A stretch of DNA of 64,000 nucleotides from the NCBI RefSeq assembly GCF_028858725.1, contig NC_084790.1, positions 6,392,001-6,456,000 on the forward strand, written 5' to 3'. The notes beneath the pieces were generated by a model. That model made no database searches. It saw only the letters and a program-made list of their open reading frames with translations, and was not told where the DNA came from. The position numbers were made by a program, and so were the translations under genes. Shown here piece by piece: positions 24,101 through 37,161 of the stretch (position 1 is the stretch's first letter; each line of letters begins with the position of its first letter). This DNA comes from Colius striatus. Taxonomy: Eukaryota > Chordata > Aves > Coliiformes > Coliidae.

Positions 24101-27100
24101 AAGTCTGGCACTGAGCATTTCCAGCACGGGCTATTCCACTGCTGTCCATGCCAGGGTATTTCTGAGAGCAGATGCCCCTTGCAGACTTTGCAGTGAACGG
24201 TGTGTGCTGGGTGGAATGAAGTCTGGTGAGAGCTTTTGGTCAGGACTGACTGGTGGCCATGTGTGCTGCCAGGCAGCGTCAGGGACTTGTGGAAGGGGAA
24301 GCATTCAAAGCATTGGGTGAAGGAGGCTTGGACACCGCGTGTTTTGGCTAAGGTACAGAGCAGCAGTGAGGGATTCTAGTAGTAATAATAAAAGGTGATC
24401 TTTGTTTTAAAAGCCGTGGAGAGGAAGAGAGGAAGATTCATAGACTAGCAGGGGAAGAACAAGGGTGGACATGTGGGTAGAAATAAGGAGAGTAAAGAAG
24501 AGCGTGGGTTTAATTAATCATGAGCTGATAGCATCCTGTGTAGTCTTAAAGACAGATAGAACTGCTGTGTGTTCTGGTGCCTGTTTGTAGTGGTGAAAGG
24601 ATGTGTCAAAAATGGAGACAAAAGGACACAAACCACAATCAAGTCTAGGCTAGCAGACTTCTGTTGCAGGGACTGCCAAACAAGTCAATGGGTGTATCTT
24701 GCCAGTGGTGTGAAAGCCAACCAGTCCTAGGACGTTTGTGTCTTGTAAAGATGTAGTAAGTTTAAAGCTGAGCATTCTCCAGATGGGTAACTGATGTAGT
24801 TACTGCAGGGGTTCTGTGTGAGTGTTTGTTCCAGCGGTGGTTTGGTGTCTTTGTGAACCTTACATGACTCATTAAAAAAAAAACCCAACTGAAAACCAAA
24901 CTTCTTCTATGCTTCTGCACTAGTTTGCTCCCACAGATGTACTGCTGGTTCATATCCCAGCAGTACTGGTTTCTAATGGAACTGTTTTACTAGCAGATAT
25001 TCGGGCTCTATGTTAACTTTTTGTATGTGTGTGACCAGTCTGTTTACTTCTGTTTTAAATTCCTGCTTCATGTTCAAATGAGAAAAGACCATAAGCAGGC
25101 ACAGTATATCCCTACTGTTTTCAGGTTTCTAGATAATCGACTGTTTGCGACTTGTTCTGATGACACTACAATAGCACTTTGGGATCTGAGGAAGCTGAAC
25201 ACAAAAGTATGCACTTTACATGGCCACACCAGCTGGGTGAAGAACATTGAGTACGATACCAATACGAGATTGCTTGTGACGTCAGGCTTTGATGGAAATG
25301 TGATCATCTGGGACACAAACAGGTATGTGGCTGTTTGTGCTGTTAATGTTTCTAGAAAGTCTGTAGGGAAACCTGCTTCCTTGAATGGAGATGTGATGCA
25401 TTCTTAAGTGCTGTCATTCATTTATGGCCCTTAAGAAGAGCTTGCATCTCCTTTTATATTGAAGTTATGCAGTAGCTAAAAAAACCCAGACCTTTTCTTG
25501 CTGACATGCCAAAATATAGTTCTTCATTTTTCAGAAGTTCTGTCTTCATTATTGAGCCAGCAATGTGCCCTCATGGCCAAGAAGGCCAATGGCATCCTGG
25601 GGTGTACTAGAAGGGCTGTGGGCAGTAGGTCGAGAGAGGTTCTTCCCCTCTACTCTGCCCTTATGAGACCACATCTGGAATATTGTATCCAGTTCTGAGT
25701 CCCTCAGTTCAAGAAGGGCAGGGAGCTGCTGGAGAGAGTTCACTGCAGGGCCATCAAGATGATGAAGGGAGCGGGACATCTCCCTTACGATGAAAGGCTG
25801 AGGGAGCTGGGGTTCTTCAGCTTGGAGAAGAGGAGATGGAGGGATGATCTCATTAATGTTCACAAATATGTAAATGGTGAGTGTCAGGAGGATGGAGCCA
25901 GGCTATTGTCAGTGATGTCCAATGATAGGACAAGGGACAGTGGGTACAAGCTGGAACAGAAGAGATTCTGAAGAAACACGAGGAAGAATTTCTTCCCTGT
26001 TGAGGTGAGGGAGCACTGGAATGGGCTGCCCAGATGGATTGTGGAGTCTCCTTCTCTGGAGACATTCAAAACCCACCTGGACAAGTTCCTGTGTGACCTA
26101 CTCTAGGTGGTCCTGCTCTGGCAGAGGGATTGGACTGCATGATCTATTGAGGTCCCTTCCAACCCTTAAGATTCTGTCATTCATTATTGTGGTCATGTGA
26201 AAATGAGATTCCTGCCATCTCGTTAAAATCTGATTCAAGTAAGATAAAGGCAGTACTCAAAAACAGTTTTAGAATGAACTGGATGCTGAGCATGTTTTGG
26301 ACCCTTCTGAACATTACCAGGGACTTGAGTTGAAGCTAATTACAGCCATATCTTCTGCTTTTTTTGCTCTCCAGATGCACAGAAGATGGATGTCCCCACA
26401 AGAAGTTTTTTCACACCCGTTTTCTCATGAGAATGAGGCTGACGCCAGACTGTTCCAAAATGTTGATCTCAACCTCCTCTGGATATCTCTTGATTTTGCA
26501 TGACCTTGACCTAAACAAATCTTTAGAGGTTGGCAGCTACCCAATTTTAAGAGCTAGGAGGACTACATCAAGTTCAGGTGACTGTTTGTGGAAAAGTCTG
26601 TGGCAGCTTCCGTGTTTTATGGAATGCTCTTAGCTAGCAAGAGAAGGCAGAGGTGCAGTCAGGACTCTTCAGTGTGGTAGCTGCTCTGTTCAGGGATCAC
26701 ACACATCTGTACTATTGAGTGGGATGTTCTGAATCAATCTAGGGTGTGATTTTTTTTCTTGTCAGGACTTCAGCAGTACAGGATACAGCCCCTGGGGAAT
26801 TTTGTCACCTTGAGCTGGCAATCTCTAGCTTTATCTGTCATCTTTGGTCCTGTAGTAAAATAAACTTAGCTCATGTTGGGTGTATGTGAGCTCCAGCCAC
26901 TACTTCATGGCTGTTGTGTAGTGGTGTGGTTGCTCTTGACAGCAGACTTGGAAGCATCAGGTGCTCTGAAATTGCAGTGCTTGCTTCCTTCTGCTTTGTG
27001 ACAATAACAGAGCAAAATACTGGCAGAAACTGCCATCTGGAGTATCTGGATATAAAGAGAGTGGCCTGGGAAAAAACTCATACCTCAGCTTCTAGTAGTG

Positions 27101-30100
27101 ACAGTGCATGAGAAGGAAGGAATGTAGCTTGTCTCCTATGCCCAGTAGGGTTTGTAGTGCCGCCTCTTCATTTGTATGGGGCACAGAGAATGGTACTTTT
27201 AGACTATAAACCGGTTGTTGAAAAGTGGGGATTTTTAGCAAGATGCGTTACCCTTTACTTAACATTTCTAGGGAGGGTTGGGCGAGGGGAATGCATAGTA
27301 AGTGGGCTCTGCTTAGCTGTTACGCTCACGTGGCTGATGCTGTTTGCAGACATAACGTCATCAGGTTCCTCTGGTCCTCGAGCTGTTGGTTCACCATGCC
27401 ACCAGAATGATTCAGGTCCACTGTCTGAGAAACAGCTGTCACGGTCCTCCCAGCGAGAAGGTAGGAAGAGAGTTTTAGAAAATAAGAAACAGTTGTGAAT
27501 GTTGACTCATTGTATCCAGGAGAGGCCAGAGTATAAATAGTGAAAAGCTGTGGGTTTGTCTCTGTGGCTTTAAAAGAATAGTGTTGCTGTGGCTTCTATT
27601 AAACCAATAAAATGTCATTGCACACCAAAGTCTGGGGATCTATTCAGGTGGGGTTTTTTTCCCAGGAAATCTGATGGGAGCAACAAGGTGTTTATTTTAT
27701 ATTAGTACATTATTGTTGTTATGTAGAGGTGTTCCCTTTTCCTTGTGTTTTTTAACTTGAACAGGGTTTGTGTCAATGGCCTTTAGGTGAAAAAGGAAGA
27801 AACAAAACCCAACAGAGCAGAACATAGCTACGTTTTGCTTTTTGTTTTCCATAATGATGGGAATATATATCTGCAGTTTCTCCATGAGGAGGCAGTAGCA
27901 TGGAAAAAGAGCAAACAAACAGGTCTTAAATGTGGACACAGTGTTTTTTGAAGTTCTGGTTACAAACCAAGTCCAACCTAACTAACTAGAGAGCTGTGAA
28001 AACTGTCAATCTGTGATAAGCAGGTTTCCTGAGTCTAGGGTACACTTCAGAGTATCTGCATGAGCAAATTGGTAAATACTTTGTGAATCACACTCAGTTT
28101 AAAGCAGCTATAATGCTGAGTTTTAATTACTTGTGGTTCTGTGATCTTCAAACATACTTGTGAAAGAAGGAGGCTTATCTGGATGCCAGGGCATGATATA
28201 CCTGTGAAGAGCTTTCTAGGGGTGAGTGAGGGAAAGCAGATAACGAAGAGCATGTGTGTGGAAGGTTGACTATGACTTAGTTCACAATATGAGGTGATTC
28301 AATGCAGGTCTTGGAAGGCAAATTTCAAAAATAAAGCTATTTGAGATCAGGGCTTGAACCCATTGATACTGACTTCAGTTGTTTGTGTACGTTCTCTTTT
28401 GATCTGTCCTTTTATAAAGGTGCAGTCTCTTCTATCAGTCAGATGCAGGTAGCATCTGTTTGACCTAGTTTTGACACTAGACTGATGAGAGAGATAAAGT
28501 TCAATATATGGGCTTCATTGAAACTTACAGTTGACTTCTTCTAGGTGGGTCACCTAGGAATAGTTTGGAGGTCCTAACACCTGAGGTTCCTGGAGAAAGA
28601 GATCGAGGCAATTGCATCACATCACTACAGCTGCACCCGAAAGGGTGGGCTACACTTCTTCGGTGCTCGAGTAATACAGATGACCAGGAGGTAAAACAAG
28701 TGTATAAAAATACGTCAAGTAAGATGTATCAGTCATGCAACTGTGTTGAAATTTCCTTGTTTAGGAGTAAACTTCCATTTGAATAGTTATTTCTGCTTAC
28801 AAATGCAGTAATTTTACACCAAGATTATGAAATTCTGGGGGACTGGTTTCGTTTTTTCAATGACCTTTTGATTTTGTTTCTTGCATTCAGTACTCCTGTG
28901 GCCCAGCTCTGCCACAGAACACATTTTCACAGCTCTGTTAAGAGCTTCCAAAGAGCAGTTGTGCTGCCAAATACATCATTTGAAAAATATATACCTGCCA
29001 AAATATAGGGTATGTGAACTTGGGACAGACAGAGGAATAGAGGGTTGTGTACCAGTGAAACGTGGTTTAAGTTGAGCAAAGAAGCTTCTGTGAATTTCCC
29101 GAGTGCCTTTGAGATGTTTTCTGCCTCCAAGGATGAAGTGCTACTGTGGTGCTGGTTACAGCTTTTCAGAGGCTGCTCCTACACTGCTGTGAAAAGGCCT
29201 CATGGCCTATTTCTGCATCTACATAGAACTGCCACACCATAGGTCTGAATGGCCTGAACTCCAGTGATGTTTATGTAATATCAAAGTGTCTTAGTCTCAG
29301 TTCTCATCCTAAAACTCTGCAATTTAGATATAAAAGGGGAAGATCATCAAAACACTGTGTTAAAGAACTAATGGCAGACTTCAAGACCCATGTTGGATTA
29401 TGTTTCCCCAGATTCTGCTTGTGAAGTGTCACATAATAGCTTCTGAGCTATTATGTGAGACCCTGTTTTAAGTAACACACTCAGATACAGTGAAAAAACT
29501 TCACGGACTGTGTGCAAAAAGCAAAAGGCTACAGGTTGTGCTTGGGAACACCTGCTTTTGAAGAAGTAACTTCCAGGTTAACTCAAGTTCACTTAGAACA
29601 TAAAGCCCAGCCAGAGCCTTCAGAGCACCTGAATTCCACCAGATGGTCCTCATGCAAACACCTATCCTTTTTCCTACATGTTTTCTTTCAAAATTAGTGC
29701 TGGAGAGTTGTGCAGACCACTCTGTTTTCAAGACACAGAGCTTTTCTATTTGTTTTCTAAAACCACAAAGACTTCTTTTGACCAATAATAAACAGTTCAG
29801 TTAATTTGACAGCTGGTGTAATTTGACCAGCTTGTGGTTGGTTTGGTTTTGGGTTTGTTTGGGAGGCTTCAGGGTGTTTTTTGGGTGGATTCTTTTATTT
29901 ATTTGCTTGAAAAAAGCAAGACACTCTGCCGTAGTAACCTCTTACAGATGTGTAGAGTACATAATGGAAGCTTAGCAGTAAGTTCTAATGCTGCTTCTGT
30001 AAACTTAGAATCAAGCCACTGTACAACAGACAGTTTATTGAAAATGCAAACACCCTGTTGGGTTAGTTGATGCTACTGATAGGCCTAGGTGTAATTCCTC

Positions 30101-30925
30101 TAGCTCTGGAGTCTGCCTTCTGCTTATTCATTGGTGGTGTCTTCGTTGCGTTTGTTTCAGTAGAATGAGTGGAACAGAGCTAAGAACACTTCTTTCGTGA
30201 CTGAAATGGAATCAATGTGGTATAAACTTTTCCACAGAGCTGTTTTTGCATTTGCTTTGATAATCAGGCTATATATAGAAGCTGGCTATAGAGCTGTTCA
30301 TAACATTGCTTCAGAAATCTGTTTAATGAAAAAAGCAGCTTTGATGCTAGACAGCTGTTTTTCTTAGTTCAAGGCAGAGGAAGTGCCAAGGAACCGGCCT
30401 GTTTTCGGTGTTCTCATAGCAAATGCATGTCAAGGAGTAGATAAGCAATGCCATTGGTCATTCCTGTGTTACTCACTTACTGCGCAGCGGGAGGGAATGA
30501 GTATTTGCCGTGCATTACCTCTCTTTCAATGTTCCTTTCTCTGCCTCTCCTTTTAGTGGACTTGTGTCTATGAATTCCAGGAAGGAGACCCTGTGCGCCC
30601 TGTCTCGCCCCGCTGTTCCCTGCGGCTGACTCATTGCATTGAAGAAGCCAACGTGGGCCGGGGTTACATCAAAGAACTCTGCTTCAGCCCCGATGGCCGA
30701 ATGATTTCATCCCCGCATGGCTTTGGGATCCGCTTGTTGGGGTTTGACGCTCACTGCAGTGAACTTGTCGACTGTTTACCCAAAGAAGCCAGTCCCCTGA
30801 AAGAAATCCGTTCCCTCTACTCTCACAACGATGTGGTACTGACAACCAAGTTTTCTCCAACACACTGTCAGATTGCCTCAGGGTGCCTTAGCGGACGTGT
30901 TTCTCTGTATCAGCCAAAGTTCTAG
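14558..30925 (+). CDS. DCAF10: DCAF10 (WDR32), DDB1- and CUL4-associated factor 10, 7 coding exons
   Basis: This WD40 protein is a substrate receptor of CUL4-DDB1 ubiquitin ligases. Exons are 14558-14853, 19084-19197, 25125-25322, 26375-26577, 27350-27460, 28545-28690 and 30557-30925; GT-AG borders and phases agree and give 478 residues. The first exon holds [18 protein letters not shown] and [20 protein letters not shown]; later exons give the WD repeats, with the DDB1-docking WDLR at about 156-159 ([10 protein letters not shown]), the serine-rich linker around [27 protein letters not shown] and the C-terminus ending SLYQPKF. Human DCAF10 is longer (559) at a low-complexity N-terminus. Start choice is uncertain: an in-frame ATG at 14630 has a perfect GCCGCCATGG context and would give 454 residues, and the frame is open upstream to 14306. 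No break is seen. Intron 1 is over 4 kb and intron 2 nearly 6 kb. Confidence 0.95.
14854..19083 (+). other. DCAF10 intron 1
   Basis: The first 300 bp remain CpG-rich; the rest is ordinary AT-richer intron. The only structure I can support is the 77-bp tandem duplication near 17600. Open frames here show no protein similarity. Confidence 0.6.
17596..17748 (+). repeat. Tandem duplication, 2 copies of about 77 bp
   Basis: The segment from TCTGAACATTACTC to CTGCCTTTAGTA at 17596-17672 is repeated at 17673-17748 with only about two substitutions seen near the start (CGGTTACAG against CAGTTGCAG). It lies within DCAF10 intron 1. The near-identity indicates a recent duplication. Each copy ends in TTTCTGCCTTTAG, which looks like a splice acceptor, but no open exon follows. 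Confidence 0.92.
19198..25124 (+). other. DCAF10 intron 2
   Basis: The intron runs between the exons ending CAATATCAG and starting GTTTCTAG. Apart from the LTR at 21374-22196 I find only non-coding sequence; the short open frames resemble nothing known to me. Confidence 0.6.
21374..22196 (-). mobile_element. LTR of an endogenous retrovirus, related to the 10425 element
   Basis: The left end TGTTGTGGTTTTAAGCCCAGCAGGG is a variant of the TGTCGTGGTTTA terminus, and the internal layout (purine-rich AAAACCAAA block, then 'gaggaagaaaact', then CCCTGTTACAAT near the right end) parallels the LTR at 10425-11426. The sense strand is taken as minus, antisense to DCAF10. The right border is approximate and I see no clean target-site duplication. 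No internal region is present, so it is a solo or partial LTR and older-looking than the 10425 copy. Confidence 0.65.
25551..26185 (+). mobile_element. CR1 LINE 3' portion, sense
   Basis: The stretch begins 'gagccagcaatgtgccc', continues through 'aaggccaatggcatcctgggg' and ends '...cccttccaacccttaagattctg', all hallmark CR1 3' sequence in the sense orientation. It is a 5'-truncated copy of about 0.63 kb filling most of DCAF10 intron 3 (25323-26374). Confidence 0.93.
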
Positions 30926-31936
30926 GCACATCTTACATCCACAGAACCTTCAGATGTTTGTGGTTTTTACTTCAGTTTAGTTGAAGTACGTTGCTTCTGA
31001 AATCTCTAAATCCAGATGAGATCATAGCTGCTATGGTCTCTGAACACAGCACTGGAAGAGGTTTCCAGCCCAGCACTGTATTCGTTCTCATCCTGCGTCC
31101 ACAAATCCACTTCCATGTGCTGTGTTTCCAGCCTTCCAAGCAAACGTCTGCTCCTGCTGATCCTGTGCCATTGAGTCATTGTTCTGGTTTGTTTGTACCG
31201 TAGTACTTGTTGATAATTTCCTTTGATGCAACTTGGATATTTGAAACAAATATAGAGAGGAGGCAAGGGTATCAGTTCAGTCATACCCAGGCTCCTTGGG
31301 TATGACACCTCCTTCTTCTGAAGGAGATGGACCTTCTCCCCTACACTTCCTTGGCCCTTTCTGTTGCTGAAAACTACTCTATGGTGATATTAGATAATGA
31401 GCTGCTTTTTGTGTGTAGTTAACATAGTTAATTACTGTCACCAGAAGAAGAGAAAACTTTTTGCTTCATCTATATATTAATTTGATTGTTTGTGGTTGGC
31501 TAGAAACTTTCTGTAATGTTTTGCTGCAGTTAAAGGATTTGGTTTTCTGTGAACCCATATACTGTGTTTATTGCCAGAAGGAAGAGACTCTCTACGGAGG
31601 TGTAGCTGCATTTTTTTTTAGTCACAATTCAGTAGGAAAAGACTGGGACAGGGAAAGAGGAGTTGAATGGGTGAAGACCCTGCCCTGTAACCACTGCCAA
31701 CAAGCTGTCTGGCTGTTTTGTACAACAGGGGTGTCCTTGATTGGCCTCTCTTGGGCAGCTTTGACTCCTCAGCTGCCAGGGTTTCTGTTGTAGGGAGCTT
31801 TCTGTGTCAGTAACATAAACCTTCATCACATGTTTGAAACTTAACACAGCAGAATTTTTCTCATGATGTTAAGGCTGTTTCCCACCTGACTGTTCTTGCA
31901 CACCTCGTCTACACCAGTGGCTGTGAGAGGAATTTG

Positions 31937-32010
31937 TCTAGGATCACAGAATCTCAAGGGCTGGAAGAGACCTCAAAAGATCGTCTAGTCTCCAATGTCA
32001 CCAGATAAGC
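31937..32010 (-). mobile_element. Short CR1 3'-end fragment
   Basis: The phrase GATCACAGAATCTCAAGGGC followed by 'tggaagagacctcaaaagatcgtctagtc' is the reverse complement of the CR1 3' terminus. Only about 70 bp remain, probably inside the DCAF10 3' UTR. Confidence 0.75.
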
Positions 32011-35000
32011 CTTTCTTCACATGTACTGTCAGTTTAGGAATGGATTAAAACCTTGCCCATCTGCAGTAAAATCTGTTTGGATTTAATTTGGCTTAGGCTG
32101 AGAAGTAGAAAATGTTAATGGTCACCATTAAATCACATATAAAGTGTGAATGCCAGGTTTTATCCCTCAGCTTAATACACCTGAACTTGTAAATGCACAG
32201 TTATTTCAGTCTCATACATGCATATCAGTTTATGGTACTTTCATCACTTACATGTTCCAAGACCCATTTTCCTTTCAGGATTTCGTTAAGGTTTTGCTGA
32301 CCAGTAACACACTCAATTCAGCAGGAAACTCGACCTAAAAAAAACTGTCATATTTTTGTGTTCACATGCACCATCTCTAGCTCGACAGAATATGCTTTTT
32401 AAAAGCTGACTCCGATAAAACCTTTTGCAAAATGTGTGTTTGGCAAAAAGTCAGCACCTGTGAAGATGAGAGAGCTGGAAATAGGCAAGCCTGGTGATCC
32501 TCTGGTAGTTTTGAATTCATGTAGGCAGCACACTCCGTTGGTGTTGGTGGAGAAGTCATTGAAACTCAAGGCTCCTCTGCATTATGAGTAAAAAAAAACC
32601 AGCTTCCTCTTTTGGAGAATTTATTTAGGAATACAAAGCCTTCAATATTGGGTATGTGCTAATATGAGGACTAGGTAATTACTCTGCATCGAGTTTCATC
32701 ATCTCTAGCAGCTGATTGCTCAAGGACTACAGTCAAGTAGTAAAGTATGTGACAGACTTTCTACTGTTCGATAAAGTCCTAAACTTTCTGTTCTCATGAG
32801 TTTTTATTGAAATTATTTTATGGTGGTCTCTCGGTATAGAGGGATAGTAACTGGGGGATAATTGAAAATGTACTGAAAATGTACTCGCTTAACCTGTAAA
32901 TAAAGGCCCGTGGTCTTCTCAGACAGCAGCTCCTAAGTTGAAATGTTCCCTACCATATCGTCCGAGCTGTTCTCTTGTTGCTGAAACTATTGTCTTGAAA
33001 TTGAAAGCAGACTGATGTAAAGGAAGAGAGATGTCCTGTTTCCTGAAGCACTGACTCGAAGTTCAAACACTTGGACATTTTGAATGCTTTTGGAACAGTG
33101 TGCAAGGAGCATGATTCATAAAAAATGTTGTTTCACTTCTAAGGTAATTGGACAAGCCATGAAAAATGGGAGTCTAGTGACTGACTGAGTAAAACATGTA
33201 AGTGTATCTGAGATCAGTTAGAAATACATCATTTCCATTGGCATCCAGCTCCTTTGGTGTGCATGTAACTGCCTGTGAACCTGAACCTACAGCTGGGGCA
33301 GCCTGGGTCTGTTGGTTTGTCAGAAATAGTTCTGGGGCCCTTCCCGCAACTGTGGCGTAAAGCAGTGGAAGTGAAGCGTGCAGAAAACTTGGCAGGCAGT
33401 TGTGGAATGCAAGGTTTTTATGCAAAGGAGGAGCCAAGCTGCAAGAAGTTTTCAGTTGGCCAAACTGTTCGGTGGAAAACAACACAACCAACAAAAACAG
33501 TCAAAAACCCAAACCCCAAACTAAAACCAAACCCCGGTAGTCCCATGTGGCAGAGCTCCTGGATACTGTGTTCTGGACATTAGTCCAGTGGAAGTGCTGC
33601 TTCCTGTTCCCAAAGGATTTTGAAACAGTGCAGTGTAACTGTGAACACTTGCATTTCTCTGCACTCTGCTCTCCTAAGAGCTGTAGCCTGTTAGTAATAA
33701 ACAGGTTCTCCCCGCTTCCCTGCTCTGGACCATGACCGATTTTTGTCCGTAAGCACTTGCTCTCCCCGCTTCTAGGCTGCTGTTTTCACATTTAGTGTTT
33801 TACTAAACATGGTGAAAGGAACTGCAGGTAACATTTTGAAGAAGTCTTGGTGTTCTCACGGGCTTGCACTGTGCCTGCTTTGGAAGAAGCACCTTTTTCA
33901 CAGAAGCACGTGCGCAATCACAGCAGTTCTTGAGTCTTGGGTCTGGTTTTGTGGCTGGTTTGGGGTTTTTTTTTTTCCTATCAGGAATTCCTTAAACTGG
34001 TAGATTGCTTGTGACTTTATGCCTGTTGATATGCACTGTTACTTTTTTAATTCTACCTCATGATACACTGTTTTTTATAAAGAGTCTTGTGCTGAAACAT
34101 TGGATACTAACTTTTCTGTATAAAGACCTGTCTCTGAAGTGACACATCATCACATGTGGATCCTACCTGCAATGCACAGCACCAGGAGTGCTGGGTTGAT
34201 CCCCCCTGCCCAGCTCTGGAGACCAGGGCTATCGAGCAGGAGTGTAGGACTGATGCTAATAGGTGACCTGATGGTAACAGTGATGCTCTTGTAGCGTGTC
34301 CAGCAGATGCATATGAAGATGAATCCTGTCCACGTATGCTGTAGAAATGTCACCTAGTTCTTCTGATTACATGTATGCTGAGTTTGAATTAGGAAAAAGT
34401 AGGTAATGTAGACTTTGATCATCTGATTACTCTTTTTCAACAATACTTGGGAATTTTCAATGCAAGTTTGATCTGTTTTACATATGAAGTTCACATGATG
34501 CTTATGGAAAACACTATCCAAGAGTTTGTTACCGACATGCCTTGCAGTTGCATCTTGGTGGAAGGAGTGATTTGTTTTGTTATCTTTCTGAATAGTATTA
34601 CCTTGCCTTATTGAAGTAAGGAAGTCATTTGTCAGTGAGCTTTGGATTATTTTTAGATAGTCAAAAAATAGTTTTATCTTGGGTTTCAAAGGATGAGTTC
34701 TTAACCTTCCAGAACTATATAAAACTGTCTGAAACAAATACAAAAGGTTTCAAATGGTAGATGACAGGCTACACTAACAGCAAAATGCAGTAGGGGCTTA
34801 TGCCTGAGGTTTGGTTTTGACCACTCAAGTGTAACATCGCTTGATAAATTCTACAGTATTTCTACTGAGGATAGGAAGCTGCTCGGATTGATTGTAAAGC
34901 ATGCGGTCTGATTTTTAAATGCATGGTTTCATATTTGTTAACTTCTGTAGTAAAGCAATTCCTCCATTCACAGCATGGCTGATCAGCAGAAGCAGATAAA

Positions 35001-35256
35001 ACTGTATAATTAAGATCTCTATAGGAATGTCGACGTATAGCAGCATCTACAGGAACTAAACTAGTGTTTGAAGCTAGTAATCCTTTTGTAATAGTTCAGT
35101 GACTCTGTGTTGTGGGAGTAAATGCATTTTCTGAGTCCCATTAGAGGTCAGTCTTTAAATCACCGCAGCACCATCAGGCATTTGTGGTGTGGGGGAGAGA
35201 AACCATTAATGGGACTATACAATGACATTCATGTATATGTATTTTCTCTGTATGAG

Positions 35257-35272
35257 GTGTGTGTGTGTGTGT
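35257..35272 (+). repeat. (GT)n microsatellite
   Basis: Eight GT units in a row. A reciprocal AC run of about nine units lies 120 bp downstream at 35392-35409. The two could pair as an inverted repeat in a transcript. Confidence 0.9.
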
Positions 35273-35391
35273 ATTTCAGTATATATACAGCCACAGGGCA
35301 TCAGTCCACTAATCAAACATGAGTAGTTCAGGGAAAAACGTAACCACCAAACCAGAAATATTGGGGATAGAAAGAAAAGCACAGTGGTACA

Positions 35392-35409
35392 AACACACAC
35401 ACACACACT
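35392..35409 (+). repeat. (AC)n microsatellite
   Basis: About nine AC units, complementary to the GT run at 35257-35272 on the same strand. Confidence 0.88.
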
Positions 35410-36010
35410 CGTTTGTTTGCACTCTTGGAGTCTTGGTAAGGATAGTTTGATTCCTACTACCAGAATTAGAATGTAAACATCATGTTTTGGGGGGGGTGGG
35501 GGAGCTGGTTGATTTTGGGTGGGGTTTTTTGTTTGTGGGTGTGGGTTTTTTTCCTTTAACTTGAGTAACACTGAGGTGGAGAAAGTCGTGATACCAAGAA
35601 ACATGGGTCTGTTGCTGTATGAAATGTGAACCCTTACAGAAAAGAAATAACGCTTGCCAAATGAAAGCTTTTAAAAAAATCTAGTTTACAAGGTTCTAAA
35701 ACTATGGAGTAAAAGGAAAAAGTCAACAGCCCATAATATTTTTGTTCTGCAGGAAAAAGAAGCTTCTCGTTTCCTGATCGTAGTCAAAGGTGCATTTTCT
35801 TAAGCACTAAGTACCTTCAGTTGAGGTTTTTAATACAAGAACAAATTGTGCATGTAGAATATTTTGAAATACCTGAGATTTCATAGCAAAAATTGTAGCC
35901 TTTTAATACAGTATAGAAAGTATCTGAACTGCTCTGAAAGTACTGTACTTACAGCCGTACCAGTAACTTAAATATTTGTGGACAGTTTCTCTTGCTTGCC
36001 TAATAAATTA

Positions 36011-37128
36011 AACATTTAATAATTCCACAAATTAAAATCTATTTTAATGTATTTATCTTACACTGAGCTGTGTTCTGTAATGCTCATTGGTGCTTGCCTA
36101 CTCCCTGCAACCAAGGGGGAAAAAAGCAGTGCTTGGAGCCAAGCAACCTCTCTATGCAGGCCTCTTTCCCTCTGTGGGTTTCATTGCTGCTGCCCTTAGG
36201 TCAGGTGTGCTTGTGAGAGGAAACAGCTTGCTCATGAAGCCTGGAAAGCAAAACATTGAGACTGGTATGAAAATTACAAGCTAAGTGTAATTGACTCTGG
36301 AATTGCCTGAGAGTACTTTTGGGGCTAGAGAGCTCCTTTTGCAGCAATGCTCTTCTTGTAAAAATTTGGTGAACGAGTCCTGCAGTGGTGAGCAGGCGAC
36401 TATCTGCCCATAGGGAACACACTCAAACTCAAAGCTACCCTACTTGTTCTGCTGTGGATAGTTGTCCGAGGCAGAGGGCTGTGGCTTGCCCATGCCAAGA
36501 GTGACACTCTGCCCTGTTAACACTTCCACTTGCAAAGATTTGGGCTGCAGAAAAGCCACTTGCCATGAGGCACAGTGAAAACAGCAGCTGCACCACACTG
36601 AGTTGTGCCTCAGCACCACCTGAGGAGCAGACGACTGTCACAGTGCCACGATGGGGTGCTGCACGTTCAGGGCACGTTGTGCACATCACACGGGTACCTG
36701 TTCTGTTTGCTGTAAATGAGGCCTCAACACGGGAACAACGGGACCTCTGTGCTTAAGCAGAAAGCAGATTTGAAGTGGAGAAAAGGAATACAGGGTAAGC
36801 AGCTGAGGAAATGGGCACACAGTGTTGCCCTGGCTTTCATGTGAAGGTGGTGATAGCTGCTGCTGCAGTTCTCAAGCCTGTGTGTCTCAGACCCTGCTGC
36901 AGTGCTTTTTCATCATGTTTTCCTGCAAATCAAGTAAAGATTTGGCTCTGAGCCTCTTACCCTTAGAGCAGCCCTGTTTGATTCAGGTAAGCAGTCTGTA
37001 CCCTCCCTAAAATAATAGGCTGTGTCCAGTTCACCTACCATGACACTGCAAAAATGTTGGACTTCTCAGCTCCTGTGGCCTTCTGTTTCCCCTTCATTAC
37101 ACATAGCATAGTAAATGAGGGGAATGCA

Positions 37129-37161
<33 letters not shown>

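Larger units (their letters stand above)
30926..36010 (+). other. DCAF10 3' UTR and downstream DNA
   Basis: After the DCAF10 stop there is no further gene. AATAAA hexamers on the plus strand at 32899-32904, 33697-33702 and 36002-36007 are candidate polyadenylation signals; human DCAF10 has a long 3' UTR, so a distal site is plausible. The region also holds a CR1 fragment and GT/AC microsatellites. Which site is used cannot be told from sequence. Confidence 0.45.
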